Part shown: positions 49,955 to 61,908 of the stretch, piece after piece
Position numbering within the stretch: position 1 is the stretch's first letter
How the letters are laid out: each line of letters opens with the position of its first letter
Origin: Cichorium intybus
Lineage: Eukaryota; Streptophyta; Magnoliopsida; Asterales; Asteraceae
Direction of reading: 5' to 3'
DNA: 64,000 nucleotides
NCBI GenBank assembly: GCA_023525715.1
Contig: JAKNSD010000063.1
Coordinates: 868,001-932,000 of the forward strand
Translations under genes and position numbers: made by a program
The notes under the pieces: generated by a model
Seen by the model: only the letters and a program-made list of their open reading frames with translations
Told to the model about the DNA's origin: nothing
Database searches by the model: none

Positions 49955-50989
49955 CCATCCCAGACCAGACGATCTTAGGTGGTAAGGTGAATAAGTGCCT
50001 CTTCGAGGCCACCCATTTTAGACCTACCAGCTCGAACAACAAAGGCCACTGATTGACAGTCCTCTCCTAAATTCCAATCCTAAAATATTCCAATCTTCTA
50101 ACTCCCAAAATTCAACTTATTTGACTAAACCAATAGCATGATAACAACTAAATGGTATCTCTTGAAAAATACCAAAGCTATAACATTCACAAACTATTCG
50201 TTTCAAAATTACAATCTATTAAAAATTTTGAAAAATTGCTAATTTTTTTTTGAATTTTACTCGCTTCCCGCAATAAATTTCAAAAACACTCTTTCGACCG
50301 TCCACACCCCACACTTAAAACCGTACAACGTCCCCATTGTACTTAAAAGATAGTTCAAAACTAGGGAGAAAGAGTTACCCCTTAGACGGTTGATTGCTTT
50401 ATGGAACTTGGTTGTCACAGAAACAAAAAAATACGAACATCTCACGCTTCGAATTTCCAGGGGTTGTGGCGCAACAGTAAACACGCCGGTGAAATGGCAA
50501 GTGGAGGGGGCACAATGACCCCACACTTGCATGAAACAACTCCTCCATAGATTCCCCATTTGGTATTCACATGCAACACTAAAAAACAATTAAATGCAAA
50601 AAGCAAACAAACAAAAATTACAAAAGATACAACAAAAAGTGTGTTTCTGATTGTCGCGGCGCGTGATTGAGATACGCGCGACGCGGTAATTACGAGATGG
50701 TCAAGTTACCGTCATGTTGGAAATGACAGCGATGCGTACCATGAGAGTGCCGAGGCGCAGTAATTTAAGAAATTTAGGTCAAATTCAAACAATCATAAAA
50801 CTTTTTCCAAATCAATTTTACCCAAAAGTACTTGATTTTATTACTGCCCATAGGCTTATTTATCATCTCCAAACACAAATTCCTAAGTTTATCAACCAAA
50901 AATCCTAAAATTTAACCTAACCTAAAAAAGCAAAAATATGGAAAAATAATTACAAAAAGAACCCCTTTTTCAATTGTGGGCGGTATCAT
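49955..50989 (-). other. Athila-B 3' untranslated region
   Basis: Matches the region just inside the Athila-na 3' LTR (about 8700-9290). Includes ACCCCACACTT phrases (complement of AAGTGTGGGGT) and a GC-rich motif cluster at 50655-50757 (GTCGCGGCGCG, CGCGCGACGCGG). Confidence 0.65.
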
Positions 50990-51249
50990 CTTCTTCTCTC
51001 TCTTCTGGCTCCTCCTCCATAGGCTCTTCCTCTTCCTCCTCAATCAAGGGCGGTTGAGGTCTCGGTATGGGATTCTTGGATCTGTTGAGGAAGTTGACAA
51101 CATACTTAGAGAGCTACAAAAGCTGAGTCTGCGTGTTTTGTGTGTACTGGTTAATATCCCTCACGATATATCCCTCACGGTCACCGATAGACCATTGTAC
51201 GAACACGCGAGTCGTGTAACAAAATGTCCGCCGCCAATCGCGATAAACT

Positions 51250-51999
51250 TTAGTGGCGTATCCGTGATTAGCTTGAAGTAATTAGCAATAAAATATCGGA
51301 TATTGCATGTCTACAGCTTTCTCGTCAGGGCCCACATGAGATGAAGCTCATGGGGCAAGACCCGGTCTGCATCGGCACGCGGCCAAAGCATAGTCGAAAT
51401 CAACCGATGCAGCATCCGATGCGAGGGAAGATGCATCTGGCTCTCCGATATGGTATTCTTGTGATATCGAGTGGATGAAATGGTACCCCAAAAATCGGCG
51501 TATGAAAAGGTATCTTCCGGGGCGTAGTTGGCTCGTCTGTGGAACAACTCGAACCCGTCTCCCTCCGATTCTTCTTATGTATACAACCCGAGACGGTATC
51601 CGAATTCCCGCAGACTGCAATTTCTGTTCTCGTTCCCCAGCCGAAAGTTGACGATGTCACTATCCTCCATACCCAACGGTTTATGATCAAAATCGAAACT
51701 TGAGAGGAATTGAAGAAACACCTCTCGATACACGGGCTCATCCATTTGACAGACCGCCTCAATTGCCCGGCATGTATAGATAAGCTCGTTTGCCTCATAG
51801 GCTCCTTGAACCAACCAGTCCTCCAAGTGCCCCAAAATACCGAAATCCCAAGTCAACTCCCAGTTGACCGTTTGCGCGGGTAAGATCCTCTTGTGCGGAA
51901 ATATGGTTCTACGATTCTGAAACTTGTAGTTAAGGACCCTGGAACTCGTGTAGTCGCAGAGTTCCAGTCAATTGAGTCAGAGCTACCAGAAGAGGACAT
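51250..51999 (-). pseudogene. Athila-B env-like pseudogene
   Basis: Starts at ATG 51999-51997 (MSSSGSSDSIDWN), six bases after a splice acceptor. Segments related to the Athila-na protein follow: EVFLQFLSSFDF, NFRLGNENRNCSLREFGYRL, then FSYADFWGTIS and SHRMLHRLISTMLW. Frameshifts near 51853 and a stop near 51580 break it, and the 3' part (toward 50950) is hardly recognisable. Confidence 0.7.
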
Positions 52000-52004
52000 T
52001 GTGC

Positions 52005-52338
52005 CTGCAAAATTCACCCAAAAAATTCGAAATAAGGTACTGTCCAGCGTAATCCGCGACGCGGGAATAACTAGCCACGTCACGCCTTTTGAATGTTCAT
52101 ACCCCGCGACGTACTATGTGAACCCCCGTGTCGCGGCGTATGAAACTCAGAACAGAACAGCAAATTAACACTATCACAGACCAATTTCGCAATTCTAACT
52201 ACCGGGTTATATCGCATACAGTGTTCTAAACTAGTTGGCATCGTTAATTTGGTCCTAGAAACACTACATTGCAATACACAGTTGATTTTCTTATTTTCCA
52301 AGAACTTGAAGAAAAAGAGAGAAATTCAGAGTACTTAC
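52005..52338 (-). other. Probable intron before the Athila-B env-like gene
   Basis: The donor is AA|GTAAGT at 52338 and the acceptor GTGAATTTTGCAG ends at 52005. Length 334 bp, similar to the 345 bp inferred in Athila-na, and again the ATG follows the acceptor within a few bases. GC-rich motifs lie inside it (52055-52140), as in the other copy. Confidence 0.6.
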
Positions 52339-52431
52339 TTGAATTGCTGATTAGAAGAACGATGAAGATGCGATTACGGGTTGTAGAGGATCGATTTACA
52401 GTAAGAAACTGAAAGGGTTTTGCAATTCCGA

Positions 52432-52620
52432 TTTTATACAAGCCTGGGGTTTTGGGTTTTGTTTAAAACTCTGTTTTAGTGATTATCTCTAATTTTGAAA
52501 TCAAATAAGGCCGCGGCGCGGGAAGCTTGTGGCCGCGTCGCGAGCATATGATTTAAGCTTATTGACAATCGCAAAACACCATGACGTGCAGCGCGGACTC
52601 AAGGACCCCGCGTCGCGGTT
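52432..52620 (-). promoter_or_regulatory. Probable internal promoter of Athila-B for the env-like gene
   Basis: TATAAAA at 52438-52432, about 95 bp upstream of the splice donor, leaves room for a short non-coding exon. Upstream are GC-rich motifs (CCGCGTCGCG and CGCGCCGCGGCC complement at 52510-52545; CCGCGTCGCGG at 52608-52618). The arrangement copies that of the LTR promoters. Confidence 0.5.
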
Positions 52621-52749
52621 TTGTAAAATTCCCAAAATGACCCCACACTTGTTCTTTTCTTACCATGGTTGATTAAAACTAAAAATGCAAATTTACACAT
52701 GATCGGGTTGCCTCCCGACAAGCGCTAAGCTTAACGTCTTCAGCCGGAC

Positions 52750-53745
52750 TAGGGGTGTAAACGAGCCGAGTCGAGCCGAGTACTGCCAAGTTCGAAGCTC
52801 GGCTCGACTAAAATACTCGAGCTTGAAGCTCGACTCGAACTCGATTCGAGCCTTGATTTCAAGCTTAGACTCAGGCTTGTGAAATACTCGACACACTCGA
52901 GCTCGGCTCGTCTCGGCTCGACTAAAGTTAAAAAAAATAAAAAATTACCAAATAAATCTAACTCGGACCGGCTCAACCAAGGTTGTAAAACTCGGTTTAC
53001 TCGGCAAGTTACTCGGACTCAGGTCCCCAGCGAGTAGGGTACAGCCTACTTTGCTAAAAAACTCGGAAACAAATAAAACTTGCTTAAAACATGGTCCAAC
53101 TCATACCAAATTGAACCAACTCAGTCCAACTCAGGCCTAATCGAAACAACTCGGTCTAGAATTAGACGAAATGACTAAATAACGAGGCTTAGTAGAACCA
53201 GCCGGTTTCATAGAACAAATAAAACTTGCTTAAAACATGGTCCAACTCATACCAAATTGAACCAACTCAGTCCAACTCAGGCCTAATCGAAACAACTCGG
53301 TCTAGAATTAGACGAAATGACTAAATAACGAGGCTTAGTAGAACCAGCCGGTTTCATAGAACCAGTCGGCTCAACAGATAGCCGGATTTGATGTGAAGAG
53401 CGTCACTCGAATGTGCTTTTATAGACTTATTTTCACTGGTTCTTTTCTCTCTTTGAGCGATTTGGGATAGCATCCCACCAAAACAGCCGCTGTTACGTTA
53501 GTTTCTTTGAAAAAAACGAACAAATATTACAATCACACCACATATATATAATTTAATTATTTACATACACATACTACATATATTATAGCATTGGTATGTG
53601 TATATCAAACACCCACCACATATATATGCATTGGAAAAGTGACTCAAAAATTAAAATATACATACGTTTAAAGCATTTGGATAAAATGGCTCACGGTTTA
53701 ATATTGCTAGTTTTATTTACAATTTATACAACACACACACACACA

Positions 53746-53843
<98 letters not shown>

Positions 53844-54017
53844 CAATTAAGCTCGCGAGCTTTACGAACCAAGTATTTTACTGCTCAAGCTCGGCTCCCT
53901 TAAAGTCGAGTCAATCTTGAGCTCGAGCTCGACTCGCTTAAAGTCGAGTCGATCTCGAGTATTTTCTGAGTCGATTTCGGGTATCTCGCGAGTTGGCTCG
54001 TCTCGTTTACACCCCTA
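52750..54017. mobile_element. Non-autonomous hAT-type element
   Basis: A perfect 8-bp target duplication AGCCGGAC (52742-52749 and 54018-54025) flanks termini TAGGGGTGTAAACGAGCC and its inverse (GTTTACACCCCTA). These fit the hAT superfamily. The 1268-bp interior has no transposase. Its subterminal regions are rich in CTCG/CGAG hexamer-like repeats. It contains a 146-bp tandem duplication (53071-53362) and a (TA)n tract (53749-53840). Confidence 0.88.
53071..53362. repeat. 146-bp perfect-looking tandem duplication in the hAT element
   Basis: Units 53071-53216 and 53217-53362 both begin AAATAAAACTTGCTTAAAAC. I saw no difference between them, so the duplication is recent. Confidence 0.85.
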
Positions 54018-54039
54018 AGCCGGACGCACACTTACCTCG

Positions 54040-54993
54040 CTATTGAACGTATTCTGGAATGTTGGTTACAAACTCGACTGTCTCTACTTCTAACTTCTGG
54101 AAAGTGCCCGAAGTGACATAAGGTTTTAACCTATGCCCGTTGACTTTAAATGGCGGCCCTTCTTTAAAATCTAAAATTTCGACAGCACCGTATTCCGTGA
54201 CGCTAACGACTTCATACGGTCCATTCCATTTGCTCCTCAGCTTTCCAGGAAACATTTTTAGTCTTGAATTGTAGAGCCACACTTTTTGTCCTGCCATGAA
54301 AGTCTTCAATCTTAATTTAGCATCGTGGTACCGCTTCATCTTTGATTTGTATGTAGTCGCGTTTTCATAAGCTTCATCCCGTAATTCCTCCAGTTCAGAA
54401 AGTTGCAGTTTCCGCTCTTTCCCCGCTGCATCATAATCCATGTTGACCTGCTTGATTGCCCACATCGCTCGATTGGCTAGCTCCACATGCAAGTGACATC
54501 CCTTCCCATAAATCAACCGATAGGGTGTAGGTCCAGTCGGTGTCTTATAGGCAGTTCTGTATGCCCATAGTGCATCATCTAATCGTTGCGACCAGTCCTT
54601 TCTGTCTATCTTGACTGTCTTCTGGAGAATCTCCTTGATCTGCCGGTTAGAAACATCCACCTGGACGCTTGTCTGTGGATGGTATGGTGTTTCGATCCGA
54701 TGGTTGACCCCGTAGTGCTTCAATAACCGACCAAACTTGAAATTCTTGAAATGTGACTCCCCGTCACTAATGATTACCCGTGGAACTCCATGGCGAGTGA
54801 ATATGTGCTTCTTAACGAATTTGCACACCATGTGATGATCATTGGTGCAGGTCGCCTCTGCCTCAATCCATTTGGAAACGTAATCAACGGCGACCAAGAT
54901 GTAGACATATCCATGTGAAGTAGGAAACGGTCCCATGAAGTCGATTCCCCACACATCAAAGATGTCAACCACTAAGATCGGGTTCAGTGGCAT
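54040..54993 (-). pseudogene. Athila-B integrase
   Basis: Open frame of 317 residues with WGIDFMGPFP (first Asp), ISDGESHFKN (second Asp) and QTSVQVDVSNRQ, where the third catalytic residue is Asp instead of the usual Glu and the preceding Gly is Val. The C-terminal domain includes GQKVWLYNSRLKMFPGKL and KWNGPYEVV, typical of Athila. The upstream zinc-finger part (55020-55380) contains stops. Even though this frame is open, the changed catalytic site argues against activity. Confidence 0.8.
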
Positions 54994-55378
54994 TTGATCA
55001 CTCTTTGAAATATTTCCCAGCTGCTAACAATTCAAAAATTCCTTGGCGGTTTTATGGGCATCCTTGAAGATAGTCGGCCAGTAGAATCTGGACTCTGAAA
55101 CCTTGTAACCCGTCTTATTTCCACTGAAATGTCCTCCACAGGCCGACACGTGACAGTGCACCAATACGTCATTGATCTCACTATCGGGTACGCAACGACG
55201 GATTATCTAGTCTTCTCCCACCTTAAAAAGGTCGGGATCATCCCAGATAAACCTTTTAGCATATGTACAAAACTGTTTCTGCCTCTGCTTCGTCTAGTGT
55301 GCCGGCATTGCTCCCGTGGCCAGAAAATTAACGTAGTTCGCATACCATGGTGCACAAGTAAGTTCTAACAGCTGCTCA

Positions 55379-56788
55379 TCAGGAAATGTGTCTTTTTATA
55401 CCTGCTTCCAATCCTTCTGCTGGTAATCTCGAGAGGTGATTAGCTACCACGTTCTCCGTTCCTTTCTTATCTTTTATTTCCAAATCAAATTCTTGGAGCA
55501 ACAATATCCATCTTATCAGCCTTGGCTTCGACTCCTTCTTTGCGAGCAAATGGCGAACATCACTGTGGTCAGTGTAGACCACCACCTTCGACCCCCATAT
55601 GTAAGATCTAAACTTGTCCAGAGCAAAAACTACAGCAAGCAATTCCTTTTCTATGGTGGTATAATTCAATTGGGCTTCAGAGAAGTTCTTACTGGCGTAA
55701 CATATAACTACTGGCTTTTTATCGATTCTTTGTCCTAACACCGCACCAGCGGCATAATCGCTTATATCACACATGACTTCAAATGGTTGGGTCCAGTCAG
55801 GAGGTTTCAGAATAAGAGCTTCGACCAGTTTATTTTTCAAGATGTTGAATGCTTTGACACATTCTTCATCGAAAATAAATGGTGCATCCTTCAACAGAAG
55901 ACCATAAAGTGGTTTGGAAATGGTGCTAAAGTCTTTGATGAACCTTCTGTAAAATCCTACATGTCCTAAGAATGATCTCACCCCTTTAACTGATGTCGGG
56001 GGTGGCAGTGTAGAAATAACCTTGACCTTTTCTCAATCCACTTCAAATCCTTTTTCAGAAACCACATGTCCTAAAACAATCCCTTCCCTGACCATGAAAT
56101 GACTTTTCTCCCAACTAAGCACTAAATTCGATTCCACACATCTTTCCAAGACTTTTTCTAACTGATTTAAACACGCGTCGAATGATGAACCAAAGATAGA
56201 GAAATCGTCCATGAAAATTTCCAACGCCTTACCAGTCATATCCGAGAATATTGCCATCATACACCTTTGGAACGTTGCTGGAGCATTACACAGGTCGAAT
56301 GGCATCCTTCGGAACGCGAAGGTACCATAGGGGCAAGTAAACGTTGTTTTAGCCTGATCCTCTGGGTGAATAGCAATATGGTTGTAACCTGAGTACCCGT
56401 CCAAGAAACAGTAATATTTCTATCTGGCTAACTTCTCCACAATCTGATCGATGAATGGCAACCGGAAATGGTCCTTAGAGGTTGCAGCATTAAGTTTCCG
56501 ATAATCAATACACACTCTCCATCCAGTCACAGGTCTCGTGGATACCTTATCACCATCCTTGGTATCCACCATAGTAATTCCAGATTTCTTTGGCACAGTT
56601 TGCGTCGGACTGACCCACTCGCTGTCGGAGATTGGATATATGATTCCTGCATCCAACCATTTCAACACTTCTTTCTTCACAACCTCCTTCAAATTCGGAT
56701 TCAATCTACGTTGTGTGTCCTTTGCAGGCTTGGCTCCATCCTCAGTGATGATACGATGCATGCATGTAGTTGGACTGATACCCTTCAA
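55379..56788 (-). pseudogene. Athila-B reverse transcriptase-RNase H
   Basis: Reading leftward: GISPTTCMHRI, the palm region GWRVCIDYRKLNAATSKDHF, a stop, FLDGYSGYNHIAIHPEDQAK, RRMPFDLCNAPATFQ, catalytic IFMDDFSIFG, a stop, SFLGHVGFYRRFIKDFS, then RNase H with FEVMCDISDYAAGAVLGQ, YTTIEKELLAVVFALDKFRS and YTDHSDVRHL. Stops near 56418 and 56031 break the frame. Upstream it runs into the solo LTR at 56824. Confidence 0.85.
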
Positions 56789-56823
56789 ATCCGCAATTGT
56801 CCAACCGATGGCTTCCTTATGTT

Positions 56824-58799
<1,976 letters not shown>

Positions 58800-58804
58800 G
58801 TGTT

Positions 58805-59168
58805 TGGACAAAACTTCAAGCAATGCCTTTTCCTGCTCCATTGTAATCAGCTGACAAGATTACCGGAAAAGTCTATTTTTCTCCCAAGAACGCATACTTA
58901 AGATGAGTTGGTAACGGTTTCAATTCCAGGTTGGTGGCTCCTGTAAAGATGGCTTCAATGTTTTTGGAATCTCCGTTGGCAGCTTCTCGATTTTCGTGCA
59001 TTCTTTGTGCTTCACACCTTTTTCCTTCCCTTCTACCTCTTCTTGATCTTCCTGCTCAGCATCTTTCTCTTCGGGAATGTCCACCACTTCTGTCTGCAAT
59101 ACTTCAGGCGTGTATTGTTGCACCAATTCGTCTATGATATCCACCTGATAGCATTCTTCTTCTTTCAT
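58805..59168 (-). pseudogene. Athila-B linker between protease and reverse transcriptase
   Basis: An acidic frame (YTPEVLQTEVVDIPEEKDAE) ending with PSLQEPPTW then a stop, followed by LLEVLSKH immediately before the solo LTR. The order matches plant Athila polyproteins. Confidence 0.6.
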
Positions 59169-59204
59169 TGAACTTCCTTTTGTATTGAAGATGTTGATCT
59201 TAGT

Positions 59205-59828
59205 CTATTGATGCCCAAAAGTTATCCCCATCTCTCCTGTACGACATTCAATATTCGCATTGGCTGTAGCCAAGAATGGTCGCCCAAGAATGATTGTAGG
59301 TTGCTCTCCATTGGCGGCCTGACGAGTATCCAGAACTAAGATGTCCGCTGGGTTGTAGAAGTTTCCAACTTTGATGATAACATCCGAAAGCATCCCCCTC
59401 GGAATCTTTGTAGATTTATCGGCAAGTTGTAAAATCACATCCGTAGGTCTCAAGGTACCAAATTCGTGCTTCTCGAAGAGCTGTCCTGACAAAATATTCA
59501 CACTGGCACCTAGATCTAATAAAGCCTTCTTAATGTGCACATCACCCAAGTCAACAGAAATGAGAGGAGCTCCTGGGTCCTTCATCTTCGGGGGTAATGT
59601 ATCCATAATTATAGAACTGACATACTCAGTCAATTTAATCTTCTTAGGAAGATGCGATAAAATATTCTTCTTATGAATACACATGTCTTTTAAGAACTTC
59701 GCATAAGCAGGTTCTTCCTTGATGAGCTTGACTAATGGTATATTAACTTTGATCTGACTGAACAGATCCCACATCTCCTTTGCTTGTGGTCCTTTATTTC
59801 CATATGGTCTCTTTTCTGGCTTTTCCAA
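59205..59828 (-). pseudogene. Athila-B aspartic protease region
   Basis: Contains LLDLGASVNILSGQLFEKHE (active-site Asp), VILQLADKSTKIPRG and ILGRPFLATANANI. Closely parallels the protease of Athila-na. The frame is open here, but flanking frames are broken. Confidence 0.78.
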
Positions 59829-59870
59829 AGCCGCAGGAAAAGGAGCTGTTCCACTGGTTTCCCCGTTTTC

Positions 59871-61506
59871 CTATTTACTTGCAGGTTCCTTTTTCTGCTC
59901 TTGTTCTTCTTTTCCCTTCTTCTCTTCCTTTTCTAATTCTTCCCTTTCATCAAATATTATCTCTACATCGCTATCCTCTTCTACTGGTGGAGCAGCAACT
60001 TTATTGTCCACCTTCTTTCCACTTCTGAGCGTAATAACTTCATTAACTTGCATCTTTTGTGTTTGCACCTTCTCTTGTTCCCTTTCCTTTTACAACTTCA
60101 TAAGCTGAGTTCCTAGTTAAGATTGCTTGAGTGTTGGCATCTTCAGCTTCTTTGAGTTTGAGCAACATTTCATAAATCTCCTTCGTGCCAATGTTTGTAT
60201 TTCCTACCTGAGGCGCAGGTTGCACATTCTGTTGTCTTGCTTGTGGTTGCCTCGCATCTCTTTGCTGATTGTTCCTGAATGGTCGTGGCGTATTATGAAA
60301 CTGACCATATCCATCCACTTGGCTGATTTCCTCGTGTGTCATCGAACACTCGTTGTGGTTGTGACCTACTTCACCACATGTATTACAAATGACTTGCCCA
60401 TTTAATACATAAGCTCCTTTTTCTTTCTGAAATCTGGTGAGCATCTGATTGAACTTCTTGGTAACAGCACTCAACTCACTTTGAATCTCTTTCTTCCACT
60501 TGTTTTCGGCCTTTATGCTTGCTACATACACTGTGTTGTCCTTCATGGATCCACTGACCTTTGAACCTAAACTTATTTGTTCCAAAAATCTCCACGCATC
60601 TTCCGGATCTTGCCACATAAATGTTCCACTCGATGAAGCATTGATCATCGCTTGATGCGTTTCATTCACCCCTTCAAAAAATAACTTCACCAGCTGCCAC
60701 TTTAGAATTTCATGATGTAGACAAGAATGCATCAATTCCTTCAATCGCTCAAAAGCCTCATGAAATGCCTCTCCCGGCTTCTGTTGAAAGTCTTGAATGG
60801 CTCGTCTGATCTCGGTGGTCTTACTAGCTGGATAGAACTCTTGCAAAAACTTAGCCTTCAGTTGCTCCCAAGTAGTGATACTATTAGGCGGTAAAGATGT
60901 GAACCAATATTTGGCTTTGTTGTTTAGGATAAAAAGGAATAATCTTAACCTAAAAATATCTCTATTGGTATTCCTAGGAGTGTTGGCATTAGCTATGGCT
61001 AAAAATTCATATAAGTGATTATATGGATCACCAGTCTTATATCCTCTATATTGTGTTAACACTCCTATCAATTGAGGCCTAATATCTACTTGAGTATCTA
61101 CATTTTCAAGAATATAAATGGGCGACGTGTCGTTATACTCCTACGGTTGGAAGTGTGACGCAACCGATTGCCCTCACGGTTGTGCAAAATATAAGGGTGG
61201 AACAAAATTACCGTTATGATGATCATTGTTGTCGTAAAATTGCTGCCCTTGTGGTTGATGTGGTTGTTGAAGTCTCCTTAGAGGTCCCCGACCTTGGTTC
61301 CACTATTGTTGCTACTGCTGAGGTATCCATCCTTCGTCCTCCTCGTCATATCCTTGCTCTACCTCCTGGTATTGGTACTGCTGTGGAGGAGGTTGTTGTG
61401 GTTGTAACTGAGGTTGGGTCTGTGGTGGTAAGGTTTGACAAACTGGCTGTGGTTTGAATATGGGTTGTTATTGGTACTGTGATAGTAATGGGTGTGAATG
61501 TTGCAG
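59871..61506 (-). pseudogene. Athila-B Gag
   Basis: The main frame is 61071-60043 (342 residues): RGYKTGDPYNHLYEFLAIAN, KAKYWFTSLPPNSITTWEQL, FLQEFYPASKTTEIRRAIQD, then a knuckle CNTCGEVGHNHNEC (CX2CX4HX4C). The N-terminal part (61506-61072) is frameshifted and the first residues are lost at the deletion at 61506. A Lys/Glu-rich tail continues in another frame (60068-59871). The knuckle distinguishes this Gag from that of Athila-na. Confidence 0.78.
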
Positions 61507-61903
61507 TTGAGCTAAAACAACTAAACTAATAAATAATTCAAAGTGAAAACATAAAAATGCCACAAAGGGCTGCTGAAATCTCGAAACTTGAGTCAAAGTC
61601 GCCGTAAGTCCACCTTAGGGTCTGATCTTCGCCTCCTAAATTCGACCTAATGACCTCTATTTATACTTGTAAAAAATTAGAACCCACGACGTGGCTGACG
61701 TGTAAGACCTCTAGCCGCGTCGCGCGTAGAGCCTTATCACCGTTTTTTCGTCATTTGAATTCTCTTCGCCACAGGAGCATAACATTTCTTTGCAAACAAG
61801 CACTAGCACAAAAAGTGAGAATTACCAATGTATATATGATATATTTTCACCAAGAATAGGGCCTAACAACGACTAAAATACTTGATATTACTAGGTGTTG
61901 TCA
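61507..61903 (-). repeat. Athila-B 5' LTR, truncated
   Basis: It corresponds to the 41905-42410 part of the other LTR. About 480 bp of LTR, the primer site and the start of gag are deleted at 61506/61507, and an internal deletion removes sequence near 61770. The TATA box is retained near 61657-61666. Confidence 0.75.
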
Positions 61904-61908
61904 ATGTT

